Source: Thiobacillus sp. UBA6205 (GTDB taxonomy: Bacteria > Pseudomonadota > Gammaproteobacteria > Burkholderiales > Thiobacillaceae). From it: a stretch of 18,587 bases of DNA. Made by a program: the position numbers and the translations under genes. Location: positions 5,103 through 23,689 of the forward strand of contig DISR01000009.1 of the NCBI GenBank assembly GCA_002421825.1. Direction: 5' to 3'. Shown one piece after another: positions 11,775-18,371 of this stretch; position 1 is the stretch's first letter; each line of letters begins with the position of its first letter. The notes below the pieces were generated by a model. It saw only the letters and a list, made by a program, of their open reading frames with translations. It was not told the DNA's origin and did no database searches.

Positions 11775-12134
11775 TCAACGACGCTCATGGCGATCACGAT
11801 CCCTGTCGCCGTCACGGTCACGATCCCTGTCGCGGTCCCTGTCATAGCGATCATCCCAGTCGGAGCGATGCTTGTAGCGAATTTCCCTGGGGTAGCGATC
11901 GCGCGGCAGTACTTTCCACGGCCCTTCCCGATGGTGCGAATAGCGCCAGACCCTGTCATGGTCGTGGTAATAGTAATAAAAACCGCCGTGATAGTAGTAA
12001 GGGCGAACCTCGAACTCGACGATCGCCGGCAGTGCCGGCGCCACCACCACATCGTAGTCGCGGTCTGCAGGAGCAACGACGCAGCCCGCGAGCAACGAGG
12101 CCGCAAGCAGCGGGGCAAGGGAAGTTTTGCGCAT
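11775..12134 (-). CDS. Tyr/His-rich lipoprotein with Asp-Arg repeat tail
   Basis: AGGAGA lies 6 bases before the ATG at 12134. The 119-residue product has lipobox LAGC with Cys at residue 18, then VVAPADRDYDVVVAPALPAIVEFEVRPYYYHGG. The middle is strikingly aromatic and His-rich (HGGFYYYYHDHDRVW) and the C-terminus is an alternating Asp-Arg tail (about 96-119). The repeat is also visible in DNA: a 16-base unit beginning TCACGATCC occurs at 11794-11809 and 11818-11833, a 24-base period. Such small lipoproteins with YYxxHGG segments are common but unexplained; metal binding or surface interaction is possible. The gene ends 20 bases from the convergent cytochrome gene and is divergent from the Spy-like gene. 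Confidence 0.8.
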   Translation of the reverse strand: MRKTSLAPLLAASLLAGCVVAPADRDYDVVVAPALPAIVEFEVRPYYYHGGFYYYYHDHDRVWRYSHHREGPWKVLPRDRYPREIRYKHRSDWDDRYDRDRDRDRDRDGDRDRDRHERR

Positions 12135-12444
12135 GATTTTCTCCTAAGGGTTTTCCTGGCATAACCCAGTCCGAAAGAAGGGGGCAATTTCGCTGGCTGA
12201 CGTATTTTGCAAGCTAGCACATGGCGGACGGTCTTCAAGCCGGGAGGGGGGATGGCAGGGATTTCGGCCCAAACCGCCTCAACCCGGCAGACCTTGAGCC
12301 CGGGGCCATCGGGCATCGTTCTGAAGGATACACACCGTTACATTTGCCCGCCCGCGAGCAATCATGGGGTTACATCCGGCACCCAGAATTCAGTCAAGCC
12401 GCCACCGTGGCGGCGATTCTTCCAAATCCCGAAAGGAACACCTC
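12135..12444. other. Divergent intergenic region between lipoprotein and Spy-like genes
   Basis: This 310-base gap contains no gene I can support. It must hold both promoters. A perfect palindrome GCCGCCACCGTGGCGGC (12398-12414) lies 30 bases before the Spy-like ATG and would form a seven-base-pair leader stem with a three-base loop. No clear -35/-10 pair stands out on either strand, which would fit alternative-sigma or activator-dependent promoters. Confidence 0.4.
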
Positions 12445-12954
12445 ATGAAAACCGCCAAATCGTCATATTCCATGCCGCTCCTGCTCGCCGCCCTGCTCGC
12501 GGGCGGCGGCGTCCTCGCTGCAACCGCCTACGCCATGCCCTTCGGCGGCGCGGACGCCAAGCCCGGTTGCGAGGCGCGTCAAGGCCAGGACATCCAATCC
12601 CGCATGCACGAACGCCACGAGCAGCGAATGTCGGCGCTGAAGGAGAAACTCAAGCTTGCACCGCAGCAGGAAGCGGCCTGGAACGAGCTTGCCGCCTCGC
12701 TGCAACCCACGGAAGGGCCAGCCATGCAGCGCAAGTCCATGCGTGGCGAACCGGACCAGATGACAACGGTCGAGCGCATCGAGCGCATGCAGGCAATGGC
12801 TGAAGCACGCCATGCGCGCATGGCGGAGCGGGCCGAGGCGGTCAAGGCCTTCTACAGCCAGCTCACGCCTGAGCAACAAAAGGTTTTCGACAGCGAAGCA
12901 TTGGCGACAGGCGGCCATGATCGCGGCGGCCATCGTCACGGCCGCAACGTCTGA
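12445..12954 (+). CDS. Spy/CpxP-family periplasmic protein (LTXXQ)
   Basis: AAGGA lies 7 bases before the ATG at 12445, which gives 169 residues. The upstream in-frame extension is noncoding. A signal peptide (MPLLLAALLAGGGVLAATAYA) is cut near residue 30. The mature chain is nearly all helix, rich in Met, Glu, Arg and Gln, and has the two LTXXQ-type motifs of the family: LAPQQ (71-75) and LTPEQ (140-144). The tail is His/Gly/Arg-rich (GGHDRGGHRHGRNV), which might bind metal. Spy and CpxP are dimeric periplasmic proteins; Spy is an ATP-independent chaperone and CpxP damps the Cpx envelope-stress kinase. No Cpx or ZraSR genes are nearby, so the role here is probably chaperone or metal-responsive. 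A strong terminator follows after 13 bases. Confidence 0.9.
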   Translation: MKTAKSSYSMPLLLAALLAGGGVLAATAYAMPFGGADAKPGCEARQGQDIQSRMHERHEQRMSALKEKLKLAPQQEAAWNELAASLQPTEGPAMQRKSMRGEPDQMTTVERIERMQAMAEARHARMAERAEAVKAFYSQLTPEQQKVFDSEALATGGHDRGGHRHGRNV

Positions 12955-12967
12955 TCGATACCATGAC

Positions 12968-12991
12968 AGGGCGGGCAACCGCCCTTTTTTT
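12968..12991 (+). terminator. Rho-independent terminator of the Spy-like gene
   Basis: AGGGCGG (12968-12974) pairs with CCGCCCT (12979-12985) around the loop GCAA, followed by a run of T (seven in all). It lies between the Spy-like stop codon and the convergent peptidase stop codon. Confidence 0.92.
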
Positions 12992-12993
12992 GC

Positions 12994-13734
12994 TCAGTAC
13001 ACGCGGCTGGTCAGGCGTCTGGCGCTATCGGCAAAAGGCATGAGCAGAGCCATGCGGCCGACATTGCTGGCGTGCGAAGCTGCCAGGCCGCCGCCGTGGC
13101 TGACGTCTTCGCGGAAATACGACAGGGCGCCTTTTTCCAGGGTGCATCCGCAGGCCTGTGCGGCCAGCAGGGATCCTACCCAGTCGGCTTCCCACTCCTG
13201 TTGCTGCCAGGTGCCCGACATGCGCAACGCGAGTGCGAAATTGCCGTCGAGCAAGCTCATCGCCCTGTTGCCCGAACGGGTCCAGCCGGCTGGCTTGCCT
13301 GCGAGAATCAGCAGTTCGTGCGCGTCCTCGTCGAAATGCCGTTGTGCAATGTGCGCGAGTTCGTGGCCGACCAGGAAATTGAGCTGGCAATCAGGAAGAT
13401 TCAGCGCGGACGGCGCCAGTACCACCATGTCGGGCGCAACCGACCTGGCCTGGCCATTGGCCTCGCTTGCGGCCAGCAGGAAACGCACCTCGCCGAGTCC
13501 GGCCAGTGCGGCCATCGTCTTCCACTCCTCGCGCAGCCTGAGTCTGCTGCATCCTTCGCAGGGCTCGCCAGGCCAGGTGAAGCGCTTGACTGCGGGCGGG
13601 TCGGGAAACCAGGCCGCTTTCGGCATGTCGCCCGCCGTTGCCGCGATGCTGCCGCCCAGCAGGCACAAAGCCGCCCAGCACCGCAGTTCCCGCATCATGC
13701 GCATGCCTGCAGACGCCCTGGATGATCGCCCCAT
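12994..13734 (-). CDS. M48-like zinc metalloprotease, exported
   Basis: I start at ATG 13734 (MGRSSRASAG) because AGGAG lies 6 bases before it; MRMMRELR at 13704 is an alternative. The N-terminus then has basic residues and a hydrophobic core CWAALCLLGGSIAATAG, a signal peptide or anchor. The zinc site is HELAH (124-128), with the third ligand most likely Glu180 in QEWEADWVG, matching the E.x.AD of peptidase family M48 (Asp184 conserved). The C-terminal SHASNVGRMALLMPFA also recalls the M48 ending. It has several Cys (59, 62, 116, 195, 197), as expected for a disulfide-bonded periplasmic protein. It is shorter than BepA and has no TPR repeats. Substrates are unknown; a role in envelope protein turnover is inferred. 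Confidence 0.85.
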   Translation of the reverse strand: MGRSSRASAGMRMMRELRCWAALCLLGGSIAATAGDMPKAAWFPDPPAVKRFTWPGEPCEGCSRLRLREEWKTMAALAGLGEVRFLLAASEANGQARSVAPDMVVLAPSALNLPDCQLNFLVGHELAHIAQRHFDEDAHELLILAGKPAGWTRSGNRAMSLLDGNFALALRMSGTWQQQEWEADWVGSLLAAQACGCTLEKGALSYFREDVSHGGGLAASHASNVGRMALLMPFADSARRLTSRVY

Positions 13735-13753
13735 CAGCCGCTCCTGTGCGAAC

Positions 13754-13783
13754 AAATGTCCTATCGATCAGGATAGGACATTT
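13754..13783. promoter_or_regulatory. 12-bp perfect inverted repeat between SDR and peptidase genes
   Basis: AAATGTCCTATC (13754-13765) and GATAGGACATTT (13772-13783) are exact reverse complements around GATCAG. It lies 20 bases upstream of the peptidase ATG and 45 bases past the SDR stop. A poor T-tract (ATTTGTT) follows on the - strand. It could be an operator for the peptidase gene, or a terminator for the SDR gene. Confidence 0.6.
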
Positions 13784-13828
13784 CACACGAATGTAACGGA
13801 TGCCTGCTAGCTGTGTCTGGGGCGACGT

Positions 13829-14521
13829 CTACCAGGGGATTTCGCTGCCGTCGTAGCGGAAGAAACGGCCGCTCATCTCCATGCCGAACCTCTCCGCGAG
13901 GCTGCGCATGCCGGCTACGCTGTCGGCCGCCGCGACCGGTGCGCCGGGGCCGCCCATGCGGGTCTGCACCCAGCCCGGATGCAGCAGCAGAACCCCGATG
14001 CCGCGTTCCTTCAGCCCCAGCGACAAGCCTCTCATCGCAGCATTGAGCGCAGCCTTGCTGGTGCGGTAGTAGTAGTCTCCGGGTACCTCGATCCCGGCAA
14101 TGGAACCCATGTGGCTGCTCATGTTGAGTATCAGCCTGCGTTCGCTGCGCGCCACCTGCTCGATCAGCGCCTCCGCCACGCGCATGGGCCCGAAGGTGTT
14201 GACTTCGAGTGTCTGCATCCAGGTGTCGTAATCGAGCCTCTCCGGGCGCACGTTTTTCTCGAAGTACACGCCGGCGTTGTTGACCAGCACGTCAATGGCC
14301 TCGTCCTGCAATTCTGCGCGCAGTTGTTCGAGCGATTCCGGCAGCACCACGTTCAGGTAATGGAGGCTGACCTGCGGACGCCTGGCTGCGAGCTCCACCA
14401 GGTCATGTGCGGCATCGGGAAAACGGCACGTGGCGAACACGCGCCAGCCAGCCTCGGCGTACTGCCGGCACCACTCCAGGCCGATGCCGCGGTTGGAGCC
14501 GGTTACGAGCACGTTGGGCAT
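13829..14521 (-). CDS. Short-chain dehydrogenase/reductase (C-factor/sniffer-like)
   Basis: I prefer ATG 14521 (MPNVLVTG), with AGGGA 7 bases before it, over ATG 14539, because the Rossmann strand begins right there. The 230-residue protein has the nucleotide-binding TGSNRGIG (7-14), NNAG (81-84), LNMSSHMGS (132-140) that supplies the catalytic Ser, and Tyr152-x3-Lys156 in YRTSK. HPGWVQTRMGG (181-191) is typical of the C-factor/sniffer carbonyl reductase branch. It is an NAD(P)H-dependent cytoplasmic oxidoreductase; the substrate is unknown. It lies 43 bases downstream of msrB on the same strand, so co-transcription is likely, and a link to carbonyls formed during oxidative damage is possible but inferred. 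Confidence 0.92.
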   Translation of the reverse strand: MPNVLVTGSNRGIGLEWCRQYAEAGWRVFATCRFPDAAHDLVELAARRPQVSLHYLNVVLPESLEQLRAELQDEAIDVLVNNAGVYFEKNVRPERLDYDTWMQTLEVNTFGPMRVAEALIEQVARSERRLILNMSSHMGSIAGIEVPGDYYYRTSKAALNAAMRGLSLGLKERGIGVLLLHPGWVQTRMGGPGAPVAAADSVAGMRSLAERFGMEMSGRFFRYDGSEIPW

Positions 14522-14564
14522 GGGTTTCCCTGCAAGCATCTTTCATCAAAAACCGCGCATCGTA

Positions 14565-15131
14565 TTAGGTACTGTAGCGAGCCGCAATGAATCTCAGCGC
14601 CACGCCGTTGTTGCACCACCTTTGATGGATCGGCGGCGGGCCGTCGTCGAACACATGGCCCTGATGCCCGCCGCAGCGGATGCAATGGTATTCCGTGCGC
14701 GGCAACACCAGCTTGAAATCCTGCCTGGTGCCGAGATGGCCGGGAATGTGGGTGATGAAGCTGGGCCAGCCGGTGCCGCTGTCGTACTTCATGCGCGAGC
14801 TGAAGAGCGGCAAGCCGCAGCCGGCACAGGCATAGATGCCGGGCCGTTTCTCCTTGTCCAGCGGACTGGTGAACGCCCGTTCGGTGCCCTCTTCGCGCAG
14901 CACTTCGAACTGCGCCGGGCTCAGGATTTTCTTCCACTCGGCCTCGGACCTTTGCAGCGGCTCGGCGGACGGCGCCACGTCGGCATCGGATGCCAGCAAT
15001 GCCCTCCAGTCGCGGCGCATGGCTTCGATTTCCTGCGCGCTTGCCGCGGCCGCCGGGCGTGTCGTGCTGTCGCAGCCCGACAACGCAAAGGGTGTAAGCG
15101 CAGCAGCCTCCAGAAAAGTGCGACGGTCCAT
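14565..15131 (-). CDS. msrB: Exported methionine-(R)-sulfoxide reductase B
   Basis: GAGAGG lies 8 bases before the ATG at 15131. The enzyme reduces the R form of methionine sulfoxide. The N-terminus combines a twin-arginine-like motif (DRRTFLE) with a lipobox, LSGC, Cys20, so it should be a periplasm-facing lipoprotein, possibly exported folded by Tat. The MsrB domain spans about 62-185: zinc Cys pairs CAGC (102/105) and CIRC (150/153), GTGWPSF (119-125), and the catalytic RWCNNGVALRF with Cys173. The position that is Cys in GCGWPSF enzymes is Thr120 here, and no other Cys is left, so it lacks an obvious resolving Cys. The 40-residue segment between lipobox and domain is a linker. It is divergent from msrA. 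Confidence 0.96.
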   Translation of the reverse strand: MDRRTFLEAAALTPFALSGCDSTTRPAAAASAQEIEAMRRDWRALLASDADVAPSAEPLQRSEAEWKKILSPAQFEVLREEGTERAFTSPLDKEKRPGIYACAGCGLPLFSSRMKYDSGTGWPSFITHIPGHLGTRQDFKLVLPRTEYHCIRCGGHQGHVFDDGPPPIHQRWCNNGVALRFIAARYST

Positions 15132-15287
15132 GATGGCGCCTCTCTTTCTTAAACTGTCCGGATAAGACTAGACTGGAAAAAACGCCAGAAATTCCGGCGC
15201 GCGGAATGTGTTCCCCCGCAATGCCCGGCCCGGCAACCAATTCCATGCCGCCCGGTCGAAAATACATCCCTACCCGAGGAGACGACC

Positions 15288-15920
15288 ATGATCACGCACA
15301 GGGTGATGTCTTTACTGCTGCTGGCGGCGTTTTCCGCGCCTGCGCTCGTTCATGCCGAAACCCCCGCCACGGCGCAGGCTGCCGGCACGCTGGCGAAAGC
15401 GACATTTGCCGGCGGCTGCTTCTGGTGCATGGAGCCGCCCTACGACAAGCTGGACGGGGTGGTTTCGACGACTTCCGGCTATATCGGCGGGCACAAGAAG
15501 AATCCGACCTACAAGGAGGTGTCCGCCGGCGGCACCGGGCATGCCGAGGCGGTCGAGATCGTCTACGACCCATCCAGGGTCAGCTACGCCAGGCTGCTGG
15601 ACGTGTTCTGGCGCAACATCGATCCGACCACGCCCAACCGTCAGTTCTGCGACATCGGCAGCCAGTATCGCAGCGCGATTTTCTATCACGACGCCGAACA
15701 AAAACGGCTCGCCGAACAGTCCAGGGCCGCGCTGGGAAAGTCCAAGCCCTTCCCGCAGCCGATCGTGACGCAAATCGTTGCGGCGGAAGAGTTCACGCCA
15801 GCCGATGACTACCATCAGGACTACTATCTGAAAAACCCCGTACGCTACAAGTTCTACCGCTACAACTGCGGCCGTGACCGCCGCCTGGAGGAACTGTGGG
15901 GGAAATCCGCCGGCAAATAG
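15288..15920 (+). CDS. msrA: Exported methionine-(S)-sulfoxide reductase A
   Basis: GAGGAG (15276-15281) lies 6 bases before the ATG. The 210-residue protein starts with a cleavable signal peptide (MSLLLLAAFSAPALVHA, cut near residue 23) and is therefore periplasmic. The catalytic site GCFWCMEPP has Cys44; family landmarks follow: SGYIGGHKKNPTYKEVSAGGTGHAEAVEIVYDP (63-95), FWRNIDPTTPNRQFCDIGSQYRSAIF (107-132), and DDYHQDYYLKNP. Cys194 in YNCGRDRRL is a candidate resolving Cys. It reduces the S form of free or protein-bound methionine sulfoxide. Being divergent from an exported msrB suggests the two are controlled together and repair envelope proteins. The electron donor is not in the window. 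Confidence 0.97.
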   Translation: MITHRVMSLLLLAAFSAPALVHAETPATAQAAGTLAKATFAGGCFWCMEPPYDKLDGVVSTTSGYIGGHKKNPTYKEVSAGGTGHAEAVEIVYDPSRVSYARLLDVFWRNIDPTTPNRQFCDIGSQYRSAIFYHDAEQKRLAEQSRAALGKSKPFPQPIVTQIVAAEEFTPADDYHQDYYLKNPVRYKFYRYNCGRDRRLEELWGKSAGK

Positions 15921-16006
15921 CTGGCGCGGTCCTGGGCAATTCGGCGCAAATTCCAGCCCGAGACGGGCACGGGATTCCGCATACAGAGCGCTGCCGTCTG
16001 CACTGC

Positions 16007-16037
16007 AAAAAAATGGGGCAGCCGCGCCGCCCCATTT
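16007..16037 (-). terminator. Rho-independent terminator for the DUF1059 gene (also usable by msrA)
   Basis: AAATGGGGC (16011-16019) pairs over nine bases with GCCCCATTT (16029-16037). On the - strand the stem is followed by a run of seven T's (16013-16007), an excellent intrinsic terminator 22 bases after the DUF1059 stop. On the + strand only TTTCC follows, so it would be weaker for msrA. Confidence 0.9.
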
Positions 16038-16059
16038 CCTCGCGGATGCCCTCTGCCGA

Positions 16060-16260
16060 TCAGGCAGCTTTGGACATGGGCATGGACTTGATCATCTTGC
16101 GTATTTCTTCGCGCAATTCCGACGTGTCTTTCTCGCCGTGCACCGCAACGGCATGCTGTGCCGCCGCTTCCAGCAATTCGGTTTCGCTGTCAGCGGAAAG
16201 CATGACCGTGCAATTCATCTCGCTCGGATATTCCCGGCAATCGATGTATTTGCGTTCCAT
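16060..16260 (-). CDS. DUF1059 family small protein
   Basis: The start is ATG 16260 (MERKYIDCREYP); AAAGGAGGT lies just upstream, and the earlier ATG at 16278 is itself part of that leader. The 66-residue cytoplasmic protein fits DUF1059: YIDCREYPSEMNCTVMLSADSETELLEAAAQHAVAVHGEKD, with the conserved Cys8 and Cys17, followed by the helix SELREEIRKMIKSM. Members are found as small stand-alone proteins across bacteria and have no established function; the paired Cys suggest a metal or redox role, which is inference. The very strong ribosome binding site and terminator suggest high expression as a single-gene unit. Confidence 0.93.
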   Translation of the reverse strand: MERKYIDCREYPSEMNCTVMLSADSETELLEAAAQHAVAVHGEKDTSELREEIRKMIKSMPMSKAA

Positions 16261-16516
16261 CGCGCTACCTCCTTTCATCCGCCCTTTCCGCTCCCGGCCG
16301 ATGTCAGCCGGAATTGCGTGAAGCGAATAGACCCGTTATAGCCCCGCGACGGGGAGCGGTGAATCGTTTTTTTCGATGCAGAAGGACCCGCAGGGCATCC
16401 GGGCATAAAAAAAACAATCGACGGCGCGCATTCGCAGCTGGCCGGCATGGCCTGTTCGCCGCCTCGGTCATGCTAGGATTCAACCGCCCTCGAAATCCGG
16501 GATTCGCTTGCCCCTT

Positions 16517-16966
16517 ATGCCGCTGTCCGTCCGCTCCGCGCTGTCACTGCTCCTTGCCTTGATGTGGGGCAGCGCCTGGCCGCAAGGCATGCCCCTGTTT
16601 GCCGAATTCGGCATCAACGCGCAGCGTGTCAAGGCGGAAGTCGCGCGCACGCCGTCCGAGCGCCAGACCGGCCTGATGCATCGCAAAACCCTGCCTGCGC
16701 AGCAGGGCATGCTGTTCGTTTATCCGCACAGCGACAGCCACTGCATGTGGATGAAGAACACGCTGATTCCATTGTCCGTCGCCTTCATCGACGCGCGGGG
16801 ACGCATCCTCAACATCGAAGACATGCAGCCCGGCACGCGCGATTACCACTGCTCCGTTTCGCCTGCGCAGTACGCCCTGGAAATGAACCTCGGCTGGTTT
16901 CATGGCAACGGCATCAAAAGCGGCGACAAGGTAACCGGGCTGGAACAACTGCAGGCCCGCGAATAA
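16517..16966 (+). CDS. Exported DUF192 protein
   Basis: I start at ATG 16517 (MPLSVRSALS); the frame also opens at TTG 16508. No good ribosome binding site is visible. The 149-residue product has a signal peptide (ALSLLLALMWGSAWPQ, cut near residue 23) and then the DUF192 core: VKAEVARTPSERQTGLMHRKTLPAQQGMLFVYP (38-70), CMWMKNTLIPLSVAFID (76-92), and GRILNIEDMQPGT (95-107), ending in KSGDKV. Archaeal and bacterial members form small beta barrels of unknown function, often exported. Two Cys (76 and 112) might form a disulfide. It follows the divergent DUF1059 gene after a 256-base gap and converges on the UPF0149 gene. Confidence 0.92.
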   Translation: MPLSVRSALSLLLALMWGSAWPQGMPLFAEFGINAQRVKAEVARTPSERQTGLMHRKTLPAQQGMLFVYPHSDSHCMWMKNTLIPLSVAFIDARGRILNIEDMQPGTRDYHCSVSPAQYALEMNLGWFHGNGIKSGDKVTGLEQLQARE

Positions 16967-17162
16967 GACCCGGCTGCAAGTCGGCCGCAGCACGGCACCT
17001 AGACCGGAAGTTCGCCGCAACATGGCAGGAGGATTGCCTGTCGACGATTCCCGTTCCCGAATCGCCCAGAATCCTGGAACATGCCATTCGCTGCCATCCC
17101 GGCATTTCAAAAAAGACTCGGGAAAGGCCGAAAAAATTCCTGACGGCGTGCAGACTTATCGC

Positions 17163-17726
17163 TCACCGGGCATGCTGCGCTTCCTGCTCCCGCCAGTAAC
17201 GGTAAACGGATGCGGCGCTGGCGGGAAGCTGTTCGCACAAGCGGCGGTGGCTGCCCTCGCGCGCCGCGCCGCGGTAGCGTGCAAGTTCGTAGATGGGGCC
17301 GAGCAGATGGCTGAGCTCGCCGCCGGCATGCATGGACCACAATTCTCGGCACAGCGACATGCCGGAAAAATAACCCTGGCACCAGGCGCTGGCATCAACC
17401 GCGACGCCATTATCGTCACGCACGAAATCGAGCACGGGGCGATAGTCGCCGGCACTGCCCAAGGTGCCCTCGATTTCCTGGTAAAGGCGCATGGCAAGGC
17501 CAAGCATGGCTTCGGCCTGCTCGCCGCTTTCGAACACCGGCTCGTCGAACACCAGGCGCAGCCATTCTCCCGGCTCCAACTGCTCCGGTCCGCTGGCGAC
17601 TGCGGTAAGAAACCCGTGCGCGCGAGACAGGCCCATGGCCTCGCGGCCGCATGCGGGCGAATGCAGGAAGGCGTCGAGCCTGAGCAGGTCGGACTGGCTC
17701 AGCGACTCGGAATGGACCGGCAACAT
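17163..17726 (-). CDS. UPF0149 (YgfB/YecA) family protein
   Basis: I choose ATG 17726 (MLPVHSES), giving 187 residues; the frame opens further upstream only at TTG codons. The family hallmarks are visible: RLDAFLHSPACGREAMGLSRAHGFLTAVASGPE (28-60), EWLRLVFDEPVF (65-76), WCQGYFSGMSLC (at about 115-126) and the C-terminal helical part. It lacks the SEC-C zinc tail of longer YecA proteins. Known relatives are cytoplasmic helical proteins; YgfB of Pseudomonas aeruginosa affects transcription control, but a general role is not settled. It is divergent from the exported DsrE-like gene, with an 18-base palindrome between them. Confidence 0.88.
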   Translation of the reverse strand: MLPVHSESLSQSDLLRLDAFLHSPACGREAMGLSRAHGFLTAVASGPEQLEPGEWLRLVFDEPVFESGEQAEAMLGLAMRLYQEIEGTLGSAGDYRPVLDFVRDDNGVAVDASAWCQGYFSGMSLCRELWSMHAGGELSHLLGPIYELARYRGAAREGSHRRLCEQLPASAASVYRYWREQEAQHAR

Positions 17727-17761
17727 GCTGCCAGCATGCCCGTTTTCAGCGGGTGCGGTCA

Positions 17762-17779
17762 ACAATCATCTATGATTGT
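17762..17779. promoter_or_regulatory. 18-base palindrome in the UPF0149/DsrE-like divergent region
   Basis: ACAATCATCTATGATTGT has perfect eight-base arms around CT. It lies 36 bases before the UPF0149 ATG and 26 bases before the DsrE-like ATG. The right half contains TATGAT, a possible -10 element on +. The form and place fit a dimeric repressor site controlling one or both genes. Confidence 0.55.
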
Positions 17780-17805
17780 CCAAACGGATGAATCACGAAG
17801 CTGAC

Positions 17806-18330
17806 ATGCTGATTATCAGACCCCTGTTGCCGGCCGTTCTCGCGCTCGCCCTGGCAGGCCAGGCGGCCGCCATGGGGACAGCGTCCCCGCCTGAGGCCCG
17901 GACGATGGTCAAGGTCGACCCCGATGCGCATTACAAGGTCGTGTACGACATCTCCTCTGATGCGGTCGCGGCGGGCATCAGTCGCGGACTTTACTACGCA
18001 CGCGGCCTGATCGAAGCTTTCGGCAAGCAGGGCGTACCGCCTTCCCGGCTTGACATCCATCTGGTGCTGCATGGCGATGCCGCCAGATTTCTGCTCATCG
18101 ACGAGACCTACCGAAAGGCGATCGATGACCCGTTCGCGGCCAACCTCAATGCCAAGATCACCCAGGATCTACTCGACCTGGGCGTAAGCGTGGAAATCTG
18201 CCACAGCGTCATGCTCGCCAGGGGCTGGGCGATAAGGGACGTGCTGCCCGGCGTGACCATCGTGCACGACGGCTATACTCGCCTCGTCAAGCTGCAGGGC
18301 GACGGCTACGTCTATATCGGCGGATTCTGA
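17806..18330 (+). CDS. Exported DsrE/DsrF-like (COG1416-type) protein
   Basis: Three starts are possible: TTG 17776, ATG 17788 and ATG 17806. I choose 17806 because it gives a clean signal peptide (MLIIRPLLPAVLALALAGQ, cut near residue 22), whereas the longer forms add acidic residues. The 174-residue protein has the DsrE-like alpha/beta fold: HYKVVYDISSD (42-52), GLYYARGLIEAFG (61-73), LDIHLVLHGDAARFLL (82-97), DLGVSVEICHSVMLARGW (124-141), and PGVTIVHDGYTRLVKLQGDGYVYI. Cys132 sits where DsrE-type proteins carry a sulfur-binding Cys. Cytoplasmic relatives take part in sulfur relay; this exported branch is found in sulfur-oxidising and other bacteria, and its role is not established. It is upstream of a DUF3617 gene by 41 bases. 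Confidence 0.85.
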   Translation: MLIIRPLLPAVLALALAGQAAAMGTASPPEARTMVKVDPDAHYKVVYDISSDAVAAGISRGLYYARGLIEAFGKQGVPPSRLDIHLVLHGDAARFLLIDETYRKAIDDPFAANLNAKITQDLLDLGVSVEICHSVMLARGWAIRDVLPGVTIVHDGYTRLVKLQGDGYVYIGGF

Positions 18331-18371
18331 GTCCGCAGGAAACCAACATCCACCCACCCGAGGAGACCATC

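Noticed and set aside
13979..15152. Long + strand frames over SDR and msrB
   Set aside because: They are antisense to genes with intact catalytic motifs and lack their own ribosome binding sites or domains.
15203..15214. GGAATGTGTTCC in the msrA/msrB divergent region as a sigma or regulator site
   Set aside because: Four-base arms are too short to separate from chance, and no matching -10 element was found.
17045..17064. CGATTC/GAATCG inverted repeat as a terminator after DUF192 or UPF0149
   Set aside because: Six-base stem, eight-base loop and no T-tract on either strand.
15272..18367. Identical ACCCGAGGAGAC before msrA (15272-15283) and the DUF3617 gene (18356-18367)
   Set aside because: Both are strong ribosome binding sites with a few matching flanking bases; chance plus selection for GAGGAG explains it.
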